A DNA stretch of 62,668 nt from Candidatus Falkowella caecavicola (GCA_904420125.1 CAJFUK010000062.1:1-62668); one strand, 5' to 3'; positions 44,622-53,161 are shown, numbered from the stretch's first letter. Program-made: numbers and translations. Notes: generated from the letters alone by a model not told the origin.

Positions 44622-45336
44622 GGCACGCTGCCTCCTTTCTGAGTTGCGGATAAATCATCGTTTGATAAGCCGTTCCGTATTTTGAAAACGAGGTTTTATA
44701 GATGTGTTCTGCCGAAAGCACACGGGCCATCCAGATGGGAATCCCACCGGAGCATTTGATTTCCATCAGCACCATCCCATCCGGCAGAAGAGGCGTACCA
44801 TAGACTTCGGACTCCAGCGAAAGATTTTCCTGCCGGCAAAGGATGGTATCGTCAAAGGTAACACGGAAGTCCGATTCATCCTTGGAATAAAAGGCCTCCC
44901 TTTCATAAGAAAGAAATGCTACCGGATGCAAAAATTTGTAATATTTCAGAAAGTAGTCAATCTCTTCAGCTATTTGGGTATTCAGATGACAATGCTGTTT
45001 TCCCAACACCCATTTCATCGCCTCTTCTTCCGATAGGGAAATCCGGCGCTTATAGACCACATTTTTGTATTTCTTTTTCAGTTCCACAAATACGGTGCTT
45101 TGGGGTTCTGCCCGGCTGTAGCTGCGGATCCGCAGTTTTTCTTTATAGACGGGTTTTTCAATGGAATGGCGGATCAACTGGTAATTGTTCGTATCAAAAT
45201 AAATATTGCGGATTGTGGTTCGGCCGTATTGGTCAAGGGCCATATACGGTTCCATAGCCCGCAGAACTTTTTCTTTTTGCTTTGCTGTTAACAGATATTT
45301 CAATTCGTATCGTTTGAAAACAGTTTGAAAAGCCAT
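44614..45336 (-). CDS. VTC-domain (polyphosphate-polymerase-like) protein
   Basis: A 240-residue cytoplasmic protein of the VTC/triphosphate-tunnel fold. FKRYELKYLLT, YFDTNNYQLIRHSIEKPVYKEKLRIRSY, VFVELKKKYKNVVYKRR and a closing VLMEIKCSGGIP supply the basic and acidic residues that line the tunnel in yeast Vtc4, the polyphosphate polymerase. Whether it makes polyphosphate or binds another polyanion here is unknown. AGGAGG 7 nt upstream decides ATG 45336; the frame extends 46 codons upstream but runs through the promoter and into the kinase gene. It has its own promoter with a twin operator. Confidence 0.88.
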   Translation of the reverse strand: MAFQTVFKRYELKYLLTAKQKEKVLRAMEPYMALDQYGRTTIRNIYFDTNNYQLIRHSIEKPVYKEKLRIRSYSRAEPQSTVFVELKKKYKNVVYKRRISLSEEEAMKWVLGKQHCHLNTQIAEEIDYFLKYYKFLHPVAFLSYEREAFYSKDESDFRVTFDDTILCRQENLSLESEVYGTPLLPDGMVLMEIKCSGGIPIWMARVLSAEHIYKTSFSKYGTAYQTMIYPQLRKEAACHA

Positions 45337-45366
45337 AAAAATACCTCCTGTACCTCTGATGATATC

Positions 45367-45399
45367 ATTGTACAGGAGGAAGATTGAAGAATGATTGAA
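45367..45399 (-). promoter_or_regulatory. Promoter and 11-bp-spaced direct repeat before the VTC gene
   Basis: On the minus strand: TTCAATC-ATTC-TTCAATC (45399 down to 45382), 9 nt, then the -10 box TACAAT (45372-45367) and GATATCA. There is no -35 box; the repeats occupy its place, as with activator sites of OmpR-family regulators. The same arrangement is found at 47353-47384. Confidence 0.75.
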
Positions 45400-45403
45400 G
45401 ATT

Positions 45404-46660
45404 TTAATTTTTACAATTTCGGTTTTGAAGGGGGAGTTTGACAAGGAATTCCACTTTTCCGTCATAACATGCAACGCTGATAGTTCCTTTATGCGTCATG
45501 GCAATGGCTTTGGCTATAGCCAACCCCAAACCGTAATGCTTGTCCTCTCCGGTTCTTGCAGCGTCTGTTCGGTAAAACCGTTCAAACAGATATTGCCTTT
45601 GCTCTGGAGGAAATTCCTCTCCGTCATTGACAACCGACAAAATAGCGTTGTTTTTTTCTTCTTTTAATGTAAGGCCCACTTCTTTACCGTTGGCACTGTG
45701 ACGAATCGCATTATCGAGCAGGATAGAGGTCAATTGCTTCAGCTGGACGCTGTTCCCGTAAATACAGATATTGTCTGCAATATTCGAATTTAAGCTCAAA
45801 CCGTTCTCATAAGCTACCGTTTCAAATGGGAGCATTTCACCATAGACGAGTCGGCTCAAGTCAACCGTTTCCATTTGTGGCATAACATTTTCCGTCCTTG
45901 CCAGGTCCAAAAGCTGCGAAATGAGCGCCGACATTCGTTCGTTTTCATATTGGATATTGGAAAGCCATTGATTTTCTCCGATTTCACGGGAAAGAAGGTC
46001 CAAATTTGCATTCACCACCGCCACTGGTGTTTTCAGTTCATGGCCGGCATCAGAAATAAACTGTTTCTGCCTTTTGTAGCTTTCCTCGAGCGGGGCAACA
46101 ATCCTGTTGGCAAGAAAACGTGCCAGGAAAAACAATAATACAAGTGCAATACCGCCGAAGATCAGGGTATAGTTAATCAAAGTACCGGCATTTTCCAGCA
46201 TCACCGTGTTGTCTAAAAACGCTACTAAAATATAGCTGCCTTTATCGGCTACACGATAAATCAGATTGTTTTCAACACCCTGTTTTTTTCCGCTTTGAAT
46301 GATTTTACTGGCAAGTTCCATTAAGGAAGCATCATCAAAGGTAGATATGTCGGCAGTATCCACATGCAGTACCTGGCCGTTTTTGGATATCGCCACTGAA
46401 TAAAAGGTGGACAATTCCCATCTGGGGGGATTTGTCCGGGGGTGGTCAGGAATGCCATTGGGCCATTCCATATTATCAGACCCAATATCAGTCGCTTTTA
46501 AAAGAGAATACTTCTCCACATACTGTTCCAAAAGCTTTCGGTTTTCATTGGTCATATCAACATAGCTGGCCAGATAAATGACACAGAACGTCCCGAACAG
46601 CAGCAGTACCAGGACAGAGAGTATGGCAGCGACAATTTTTCTCCGGGATTTCTTAAACAT
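45404..46660 (-). CDS. Sensor histidine kinase of the VTC cluster
   Basis: A 418-residue kinase with two membrane helices (about 10-32 and 162-182) around an extracellular sensor of about 125 residues. HisKA has the phosphoacceptor in SDAGHELKTPVAVVNANLDLL (His about 207). HATPase follows with N-box ILLDNAIRHS, G1 VVNDGEEFPPEQ and G2 GLGLAIAKAIAMTHKG. It has no HAMP signature, only a short linker. Its first 8 bp overlap the end of the regulator gene (ATGTTTAA). The signal is unknown; the short sensor with a Pro-rich NPPRWELSTFY stretch has no recognised fold. Confidence 0.92.
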   Translation of the reverse strand: MFKKSRRKIVAAILSVLVLLLFGTFCVIYLASYVDMTNENRKLLEQYVEKYSLLKATDIGSDNMEWPNGIPDHPRTNPPRWELSTFYSVAISKNGQVLHVDTADISTFDDASLMELASKIIQSGKKQGVENNLIYRVADKGSYILVAFLDNTVMLENAGTLINYTLIFGGIALVLLFFLARFLANRIVAPLEESYKRQKQFISDAGHELKTPVAVVNANLDLLSREIGENQWLSNIQYENERMSALISQLLDLARTENVMPQMETVDLSRLVYGEMLPFETVAYENGLSLNSNIADNICIYGNSVQLKQLTSILLDNAIRHSANGKEVGLTLKEEKNNAILSVVNDGEEFPPEQRQYLFERFYRTDAARTGEDKHYGLGLAIAKAIAMTHKGTISVACYDGKVEFLVKLPLQNRNCKN

Positions 46661-47330
46661 GATCGTACCTCAATTCATAACCGATGCCACGCACCGCTTT
46701 GATTTCTGTATTGGCTTTTACAAAGTTCAGTTTTTTGCGTGCAAAAGACATATATACTTCCACATTGTTATATTCTGTATCGCTATCGTATCCCCAAATT
46801 TTGACTGCAAGTTGCTCGCGGGTCAGGATCTGTCCCTGGTTTGCAATCAGATATTCCAGAATGCGGAGTTCCTTTTCGCTCAGCCGCACGCTGTTTTCGC
46901 CGCAAATCAGCATCGATGTATCTTTATTTAGAGTAATGTCACCAAAAGTGAGCGTACCATCCGGCGTGTTGATATTCCTCCGGCCAAGGGCCCGAAGCCG
47001 GGCAAGGAGTTCCATTGTCATAAAAGGTTTGGTGAGATAGTCGTCCGCCCCGCAATCCAATCCTGTCACTTTATCATCCAGTTCACTTTTTGCTGTCAGC
47101 ATCAGGATCGGAGTCTTAATTCCTTTTTTTCGTGCCTCCTGTGCAATTTCAAAACCGTTTTTACGCGGCAGCATAACATCCAGAATAACCAGATCATAGA
47201 CGCCGGTTTCTACGGCATAGAGTCCATCCAGCCCGTCGGCATAATGATCCACATCGTATTTTTCCTGACGCAGGATCTCGCACAGCGCCTGCGCCATTCT
47301 TTTTTCATCTTCTACAAGCAGCAGTCTCAT
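46653..47330 (-). CDS. OmpR-family response regulator of the VTC cluster
   Basis: A 225-residue regulator. The receiver has VEDE, phosphoacceptor Asp in LDVMLPRKNG (about 51), MLTAK and TKPFM. The winged-helix part has LSEKELRILEYLIANQGQILTREQLAVKIWG and VYMSFARKKLNFVK. GGAGGTG upstream and a promoter whose -10 box ends at 47353 fix the ATG at 47330; an upstream in-frame codon at 47354 lies in the promoter. The direct repeat before its own gene and before the VTC gene is the likely binding site, so it probably activates itself and the operon. Confidence 0.93.
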   Translation of the reverse strand: MRLLLVEDEKRMAQALCEILRQEKYDVDHYADGLDGLYAVETGVYDLVILDVMLPRKNGFEIAQEARKKGIKTPILMLTAKSELDDKVTGLDCGADDYLTKPFMTMELLARLRALGRRNINTPDGTLTFGDITLNKDTSMLICGENSVRLSEKELRILEYLIANQGQILTREQLAVKIWGYDSDTEYNNVEVYMSFARKKLNFVKANTEIKAVRGIGYELRYDHV

Positions 47331-47352
47331 ATCAACACCTCCAACTGATATC

Positions 47353-47384
47353 ATTATACCACGAAAGGTTGAAGAATGATTGAA
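47353..47384 (-). promoter_or_regulatory. Promoter and 11-bp-spaced direct repeat before the regulator gene
   Basis: On the minus strand: TTCAATC-ATTC-TTCAACC (47384 down to 47367), 8 nt, then TATAAT (47358-47353) and GATATCA. It matches the VTC promoter in the repeats, the -10 region and the bases after it. Confidence 0.75.
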
Positions 47385-47393
47385 AAATTAACT

Positions 47394-47444
47394 GGAGGCC
47401 GAAATTTGCCCCCTCATTTTTAGGCTCCAAATTTCGGCCTCTGT
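47394..47444. repeat. Hairpin repeat
   Basis: GAGGCCGAAATTTG (47394-47407) pairs with CAAATTTCGGCCTC around a 19-nt loop with CTCATTTTTAGG. A degenerate copy lies at 4199-4250, with the same following bases TGTTTCTATG. Confidence 0.65.
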
Positions 47445-47671
47445 TTCTATGATAAATTCTGTTATTTTGTTGTACATTCACCAGAAATATGTTAAAATAA
47501 TATAAAGTTTCAGTGAAGCCCCATGTTCTTCCTGTTGCCGTGAACCTTTTTCTAAAGCAGGGTTTTGGCCTCTGACTTTTGTGTGGTAATACACAAAAGC
47601 GAAATAGCACAGAGACCATTGGGAATATCACATGGCGGAATTCACGCAAATGTCGAAGGGAGTATACGGAC
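47445..47671. other. Upstream region of the diguanylate cyclase gene
   Basis: A TAAAAT/ATATAA-rich promoter-like stretch lies near 47490-47505. CTTTTGTGT (about 47576-47584) and ACACAAAAG form a small hairpin. No c-di-GMP riboswitch core was recognised. Confidence 0.4.
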
Positions 47672-49090
47672 ATGAAAACGGTATTCCAGCCTTATAAGAA
47701 AAATATACGTTGTTATCTGTTAGTCATTCTGATAGCAATGGAACTGTTAATGTCATTCTCCTTTTTAGGTTATGTACATATAGAACCTATTTCTCTCACG
47801 ACTGCTTATATTCCTGTACTATTGGCAGGAGCATTAATTGGCTGCCCGGAGGCGGTAATTTTGGGGGCTGTATTCGGGCTTTCTAGTATGTGGAAAGCTG
47901 GCGCGAATTATGTCATGCCATTCGATCAACTGTTTTCTCCCTTTATGAGCGGCCATCCGTTGGAGAGTATTCTGCTCAGTATAGGAAGCAGGATGCTGTT
48001 TGGGCTGCTGACCGGTCTTTTATATCTGGTGGCGAAACGCGTTCGGTTTACCGGCTTATGGATCTTCCTAATCTCCTTTTTCGGAAAATTTATTCACTCT
48101 TTTCTGGTGTATAGCATCATGGGGTGGTTATTCCCGGAAGCCGGCTATCATGCCGGAACCGCATTGCAGGGATTCGGCAGCATGAATAATATAGTTACCA
48201 ATCTTATTACGGCGGGGATTATCACGTTGTTTTGGAGAATAGAGAAGTCCCGGTTCTGGCAGGAATTCCGTCTCAGAATGGAAAAGGCGCAGCACCTTCA
48301 GTTGGAAGAGCACTATCATTATCACAGGCTCTCTTTGGTAGTCGTTATTTTGCTGTCCGTCTGTTTTGCGATGGCAGTAGCCATATATTTTGTCAACAGG
48401 ATGTACTATGTATTGAACCAAAGTGGAATTGCCCTGACCGATGCGAATTATTCTGATTTAATCCACTTGCAGATTCAATTTCTGATCGGCATTCTCTCGA
48501 TGATGGCCCTGGTCATCATATTTTTAATATTTTATCGCAAATATGCCACCTATATGAACTATGAAGCCACAATAGACGCCCTAACTGGAATGATGACTCG
48601 AAAGGCTTTTTTTCAAGCCTGCAGGAAAGCCTTGAGCCAACTCCATTTCGAGAAAGGTAATGCCGGCTATTTTATTATGGTAGATCTGGACTATTTTAAA
48701 GAGATCAATGATCATTATGGACATCCGGAAGGGGACAAAGTTTTAAAGAACACGGCCCATGAGTTACGGGAGGTTTTCGGACAGGACGGCCTGACCGGTC
48801 GAGTTGGCGGTGATGAATTTGGGGTACTGCTTTATATGCCCATATCTGAGGAAAAGCTGGAGGTCAATCTGCAACTCTTTCTGGATCGAATTCATCAAAT
48901 TAGGGTCGGGGACCGCAGGCTTTCTTGCAGCATCGGAGCTGTTTCTATTGCATCTTCTCAAACGGTGGAGGATTTCTATCAGGAAGCTGACCGCCTGCTG
49001 TATAGAGCCAAAGAACAGGGACGCGATCAGTATGTAGTTGGTAACCTCGATGAAAGTGTCTCCAAAGAGTGGGTGGAAGAGCAGGTTTAG
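47672..49090 (+). CDS. Membrane-bound diguanylate cyclase (GGDEF) with ECF-S-like sensor region
   Basis: A 472-residue protein. Residues 10-190 form about five membrane helices with YIPVLLAGALIGCPEAVILGAVFGLSSMW, which resembles the S-component fold of ECF vitamin transporters. Two further helices enclose a short extracellular loop (about 225-300), and the C-terminal GGDEF domain (about 310-460) makes cyclic di-GMP from GTP. The active site GGDEF is intact (about 379-383) and YFKEINDHYGHPEGD is typical. The R-x-x-D inhibitory site is absent (DGLTGRVGGDEF), so product inhibition is not expected. GAAGGGAG precedes ATG 47672. Ligand sensing by the membrane part is inference. Confidence 0.85.
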   Translation: MKTVFQPYKKNIRCYLLVILIAMELLMSFSFLGYVHIEPISLTTAYIPVLLAGALIGCPEAVILGAVFGLSSMWKAGANYVMPFDQLFSPFMSGHPLESILLSIGSRMLFGLLTGLLYLVAKRVRFTGLWIFLISFFGKFIHSFLVYSIMGWLFPEAGYHAGTALQGFGSMNNIVTNLITAGIITLFWRIEKSRFWQEFRLRMEKAQHLQLEEHYHYHRLSLVVVILLSVCFAMAVAIYFVNRMYYVLNQSGIALTDANYSDLIHLQIQFLIGILSMMALVIIFLIFYRKYATYMNYEATIDALTGMMTRKAFFQACRKALSQLHFEKGNAGYFIMVDLDYFKEINDHYGHPEGDKVLKNTAHELREVFGQDGLTGRVGGDEFGVLLYMPISEEKLEVNLQLFLDRIHQIRVGDRRLSCSIGAVSIASSQTVEDFYQEADRLLYRAKEQGRDQYVVGNLDESVSKEWVEEQV

Positions 49091-49166
49091 CCGCCTCAAT
49101 CGTCGAAATGGTGCGATGGGAATGATCATATTCAACGATGATAGATCATTAGAGGAGGTATTAAAA

Positions 49167-49937
49167 ATGTTTGAAAAGTATTTCAATCAGGCGATGAAAT
49201 GGATTGAGTTTCCTCATTTTGTTCCACAAGAAGAATTGGATTATAATCAAGAGTATGCCAAAAGGATAACGGAAGAAAAATGGATTTTTTACCGTTGGCG
49301 GGAAGACATAGAACGCGGCGGTTGGATTCAGTATTCGGATACGGCGGAAAGAATTGTCGCCCATGGAGGATTGATTCTGGAAATATGTGCAGGCCCGGGT
49401 GGCGGTTTTGCGCCTGCCATATTAATGAAGAATTATCATGCGAATCTTATGATGAGCGATTTGTGCCCCACAGTTGTTCGAGAGTGGTGTCATCATTTCA
49501 AAAATATGGATAATCCACCGCCAAATGTTGAATATGCAGCATTGGATGTTTGTCATTTGCCTTTTATTGACAACTGCCTTGACGTAGTATCCGGCCGTGG
49601 GGCTATTATCAATATTGAAGGGGATAGAAACCAGGCGCTCAAGGAAATATATCGTGTACTAAAACCCGGCGGATTGTTTGCTTTTGATTATATTTATGTT
49701 TCTGAAGAGTCTTATAACCAGATGCCTGTTCAAGCACGGGAAATCATTAAGGAAAGATATCCTACTGCATTTTGGGATACATTAGATATCTTTGATCAAC
49801 TGGGCTTTTCCAATACTGAGACTATTGAAAAAGGACAATGGTCCAATAAAGATGACGAAAGCACATTGGCTGACCTGTGCAGAAGTTTAGATACGTATTT
49901 AACGTTTTCCCATTTTGTAAAATACTGTATAAAATAA
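49167..49937 (+). CDS. Class I SAM-dependent methyltransferase
   Basis: A 256-residue cytoplasmic methyltransferase. The SAM-binding motif I reads ILEICAGPGGGFAP (about 71-84), MMSDLCP is motif II, and DVCHLPFIDNCLDVVSGRGAIINI the motif between beta4 and beta5. LKEIYRVLKPGGLFAFDYI is motif III of the Methyltransf_11 group. The substrate is not known. The frame is open from 49038, overlapping the end of the cyclase gene, but AGAGGAGGTA directly upstream decides ATG 49167. It follows the cyclase by 76 bp and may share its transcript. Confidence 0.85.
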   Translation: MFEKYFNQAMKWIEFPHFVPQEELDYNQEYAKRITEEKWIFYRWREDIERGGWIQYSDTAERIVAHGGLILEICAGPGGGFAPAILMKNYHANLMMSDLCPTVVREWCHHFKNMDNPPPNVEYAALDVCHLPFIDNCLDVVSGRGAIINIEGDRNQALKEIYRVLKPGGLFAFDYIYVSEESYNQMPVQAREIIKERYPTAFWDTLDIFDQLGFSNTETIEKGQWSNKDDESTLADLCRSLDTYLTFSHFVKYCIK

Positions 49938-50098
49938 GCACAGGTTTTGTGGAGGAGAATCAAATTCTTTTAAGATTTTTTATTGATATATACATCCAAT
50001 CATACCAGACAAAATGCAAAGTATCCTGATGATGGAAAATATAATGCCTGGAAGGATATACGATCATTAAAGAAATAAATGAAAGTTGGGGAAGATTG
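49938..50098. other. Short intergenic stretch
   Basis: No gene was seen; GGGGAAG at 50088-50094 precedes the next start codon. Confidence 0.4.
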
Positions 50099-50659
50099 AT
50101 GAAGATCGCTGTATTGTTTGCATCCCACCAAAGAGGCGGAAAGTATGAAGAAATCAGATAAATGCTCTCTTCATCGGACGCTCCGGATCAATTTGAGTTC
50201 ATAGAACTGACTGATTATCAATTAACGCCTTGTCTTGTCGGGTGTAAAGACTGTGTTGCCAAAACCGAGCATCGCTGTCCACATGATAAATCCGGTAAAA
50301 TATTGGCGCTTCTCAAAACAACGGATATCCATCTTATTGTTGTTTCCCAATACTATCTCTGCCCCTCCAAGTTTGTTGCACTGATGGAAAAGTTATTATG
50401 TTTCTGTTACCGAACAGAAAATCGTCCATTAAAAGGAAAATCGACGGCTATATTTCGATACTGTTCCTGTAAAATATTGAATGGATTTGATGGAAAGATT
50501 CTTTGGCAGCAATTTCTGATGGATGAGAGCTATAGTTTTTTGGAGCCTAACTTTCCTTGCCTTAATCCAGAGGAAGATGTTAATACAAAATATAACCAGG
50601 ACATCGTTGCCTATATTCGTGATGTCGTATGCGGTTTGTTATCTGAAAAGGCATTGTGA
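50099..50659 (+). pseudogene. NADPH-dependent FMN reductase-like protein with one in-frame stop
   Basis: The frame starts ATG at 50099 (MKIAVLFASHQRGGKYEEIR), typical of the flavodoxin/FMN-reductase fold, and meets TAA at 50159-50161. An ATG follows immediately in the same frame and the rest is intact: FIELTDYQLTPCLVGCKDCVAK, CPHDKSGKILALLKTTDIHLIVVSQYYLCPSKFVALMEKLL. The Cys-rich GCKDC-x7-CP segment resembles iron-sulfur flavoproteins. One base change explains the break. Without the first 20 residues the FMN phosphate loop would be lost, so it is called a pseudogene, but restart at 50162 cannot be excluded. Confidence 0.75.
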
Positions 50660-50991
50660 ATCTTTAAGTCGTTTTTTAAAATTTCTTAGGGCCACTTTTT
50701 ATCGTACGGTTATATCAAATTTTTGTCTTGACAACCCTTATACAGAATATGAATTTTTTAAAAGGGGATACCTGAGATGAACTGGTTGGTCTGCTGCCGA
50801 AAGGTAGAGAGTTGCGTTCCGTTTTGTCGGAAGACTGTCAATCCCTGAAAGTCAGAAGGAAACATCATTTGACTGGCATCAGCGGGGTTGACTAGAAACC
50901 CGGTAACATCATCTTCAGAATTTTGAGAGTCAACAAGCCATATAAGACATTGTCCAGGAAAAAACATACTGCAACTGATGGAGGAACCGAT
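50660..50991. other. Intergenic stretch with a possible gene fragment
   Basis: A 69-codon minus-strand frame (50967 down to 50758) reads VTGFLVNPADASQMMFPSDFQGL and QNGTQLSTFRQQTNQF, which looks protein-like but has no ribosome site and no family I recognise. It may be the truncated end of a lost gene. GGAGG at 50979-50983 belongs to the next gene. Confidence 0.3.
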
Positions 50992-51606
50992 ATGTCCCTA
51001 TTATTGCGATGGCCTTATATACAGACTATTGCCGTGTCAGGAGAACTAAAAACGGATATTATAAATTTCCTGGCTCAAAATGGCAAGGAGGAAATTGCAA
51101 ACCACTGCATAGCTGTTGCGAAAACAAGCAGGGAAATCGCTGCCCGTTTCGGTTTGGACGAATCCACAGCTTCTGTTTCGGCACTGCTGCATGATATTTC
51201 AAACGTAGTGAGGCCACAGGATATGCTCGACTATGCTATTACTCAGAATTGGGCGTTGGATGATGCTGAGAGAAAGCATCCATTTTTATTGCATCAACGT
51301 TTGTCGGCTGTGTTTGCGCAAGAACTCTTCGATATTCATGACGCTGCCATATTATCTGCGATAGAATGCCATTCGACGCTGAAAGCGGATCCATCTGGTT
51401 ACGACATGGTGCTGTTTCTGGCGGATAAATTATCGTGGGATCAAGGCGAAACCCCGCCTTTTTACGGGCTCGTATCATCTGCATTGGAATATTCTCTTGC
51501 GTATGCCTGTTTAGTTTACATTAATTTTGTTTTGGATAATGGCTTGATCCTGTCTCCGCATCAATGGCTCATCCATGCTAAAATTTTTCTGGAAAATATC
51601 TGTTGA
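50992..51606 (+). CDS. HD-domain phosphohydrolase, YqeK-like
   Basis: A 204-residue protein of the HD superfamily. NHCIAVAKTSREIAARFGLDESTASVSALLHDISN holds the first metal-binding His and the HD pair, HPFLLHQRLSAVFAQELF the third His, and ECHSTLKADPSGYDMVLFLADKLSWDQG the final His and Asp. These are the blocks of YqeK, which cleaves diadenosine tetraphosphate symmetrically to ADP. It lacks the usual nadD and rsfS neighbours, so it may be a second, divergent copy. GGAGG before ATG 50992 sets the start. It stands alone. Confidence 0.82.
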   Translation: MSLLLRWPYIQTIAVSGELKTDIINFLAQNGKEEIANHCIAVAKTSREIAARFGLDESTASVSALLHDISNVVRPQDMLDYAITQNWALDDAERKHPFLLHQRLSAVFAQELFDIHDAAILSAIECHSTLKADPSGYDMVLFLADKLSWDQGETPPFYGLVSSALEYSLAYACLVYINFVLDNGLILSPHQWLIHAKIFLENIC

Positions 51607-51784
51607 ATTCTTTTCCCCCTGATATATGTTCTGTTTTGTAAATTGGCAGGGCGAGGGGATCAGCTTTCTGGTTCCAAATACACCCGGCAGTTGATTTTAT
51701 TTCACCAATTATGTTATTGATCGATGATACGGTTATGGTTATACTGAAATAAAACGTGGGAATCTGTAATCAGGAGGTAGAATC

Positions 51785-52420
51785 ATGCTGTATATCGCTA
51801 AAAATCTAAAACATTTACGTAAGGAAAATGATATGACGCAAGAGGAGGTAGCAGAGGCTTTGGGGATTTCCCCCCAAAGTGTGAGCAAATGGGAGCGTGA
51901 AGAATCATTTCCGGATATTACGTTGTTGCCTGCGCTTGCAAACCTTTACCAGACAAGTATCGATGCAATTATTGGAATGGATCAAATAAATAACGGCCAA
52001 TCAAAAAACAGGGTGTTTATAAAAGCACATGAGTATATGCGGGATAAGAAATACGATCAAGCCTGCGACATCTTAACTGAAGCGTTGAAGCTGTTTCCCA
52101 ACGACCAGGGACTTATGTCAGAGCTCGCACTGGCATCCGCTTTGTCCGGCAGTTCGGAAAAATTGCATGCAGCGATACAACTCTGTCATCGTGTACTATC
52201 CGGATTGCAGTGCAGAAAGGTCTATCATACGACGCAGGCGGCATTATGCTTTATTTATAAAAAGATGCAGGAAGATGAGCTGGCGGTTGCTGTGGCCAAT
52301 CAACTTCCTCATATCAGGGAAAGTCGAGAGAGCGTCTTGGCAGAGATCAGTAAAAATCTGACAGAGGATGAAATTAATGAACAATTGCGGCGTATTGCTC
52401 TTGGTGAAAGTACTGCATAA
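51785..52420 (+). CDS. XRE-family transcription regulator with helical C terminus
   Basis: A 211-residue protein. Residues 5-58 form an HTH_3 domain: LKHLRKENDMTQEEVAEALGISPQSVSKWEREESFPDITLLPALANLY. The rest is helical and TPR-like (residues 80-205; KKYDQACDILTEALKLFPND), as in Firmicutes XRE regulators that sense a ligand or partner. AGGAGGTAG lies 5-8 nt before the ATG. The next gene begins 19 bp after its stop codon, so it may control a two-gene operon. Confidence 0.88.
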   Translation: MLYIAKNLKHLRKENDMTQEEVAEALGISPQSVSKWEREESFPDITLLPALANLYQTSIDAIIGMDQINNGQSKNRVFIKAHEYMRDKKYDQACDILTEALKLFPNDQGLMSELALASALSGSSEKLHAAIQLCHRVLSGLQCRKVYHTTQAALCFIYKKMQEDELAVAVANQLPHIRESRESVLAEISKNLTEDEINEQLRRIALGESTA

Positions 52421-52439
52421 AAATAGAGGTGAAACCTGT

Positions 52440-53012
52440 ATGATACTTTTTCATGCCTCACAGATACCAAATATTCAAGAATTAAAACCGCATATTTCAA
52501 ACCATCATATTCCACTCATTTATTTTTCCTCAAAACGTGAAAACACGCTTGTCTATTTATCAAATGCAATCGAAAAATATTGTAAAGAAACAGGTTTTGA
52601 GCATCATGGCAGGTGGCACAAATGGGCTACCTACGGATTTACAAAGGATAAAATCCTGCATTTACAAGAATATTATCCAAACGCAACAGAACGTACTTAT
52701 CAAGGCGTATCCGGTTATATTTATTATATTCATATAGTAAACTGCATGGATACGTTTACAAAAATGGCGGAAATACCGGATGCCTATAGTTCCAGGACAA
52801 ACGTTATGGTATCCGGAATGGAATATATTCCGGATGCATATGAAGAGATCATGCAGGCTGTAGACAATGGAAGAATCGTTTTGACCCGATATGCAGATCT
52901 TTCGGCGGAACAACTGCAATGGATCGAAAAAACAGTCCAAACAGAGTATAAACAGGCCGCCGATCATCCCGAATACAGATATTTTTTGGAGAAGCATTTC
53001 AAAATACATTGA
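52440..53012 (+). CDS. Uncharacterised protein after the XRE regulator
   Basis: A 190-residue soluble protein that I do not recognise. It starts MILFHASQIPNIQELKPHISNHHIPLIYFSSKRENTLVYLSNAIEKYC, a beta-alpha layout with the FHAS and YFSSKREN segments, and later has KWATYGF, VSGYIYYIHIV and IPDAYEEIM. The FHAS start and YFS segment are reminiscent of ADP-ribosyltransferase-like or RES-like folds, but no catalytic triad can be named, so this is only a lead. AGAGGTG about 10 nt upstream sets ATG 52440. It is probably co-transcribed with the regulator. Confidence 0.65.
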   Translation: MILFHASQIPNIQELKPHISNHHIPLIYFSSKRENTLVYLSNAIEKYCKETGFEHHGRWHKWATYGFTKDKILHLQEYYPNATERTYQGVSGYIYYIHIVNCMDTFTKMAEIPDAYSSRTNVMVSGMEYIPDAYEEIMQAVDNGRIVLTRYADLSAEQLQWIEKTVQTEYKQAADHPEYRYFLEKHFKIH

Positions 53013-53094
53013 GAATGGAGTACCAACCAACCACATCAATCATATTTTATGGATTGAGTAGAAAGAGAACCGTTTTATATTTTTATAAGCAATC

Positions 53095-53135
53095 AAAACA
53101 AGCCGTTGCTGTCAAGCGATTGGCTTGTTTTTTCT
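53095..53135 (+). terminator. Rho-independent terminator
   Basis: AAAACAAGCC (53095-53104) pairs with GGCTTGTTTT (53122-53131), extended inside by TTGC/GCGA; T follows. Confidence 0.8.
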
Positions 53136-53161
53136 GTTCAGGCGTCTGCACTATATTGATA

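Noticed and set aside
47445-47671. Possible c-di-GMP riboswitch before the diguanylate cyclase
   Set aside because: The conserved GEMM core and receptor-tetraloop pieces could not be found.
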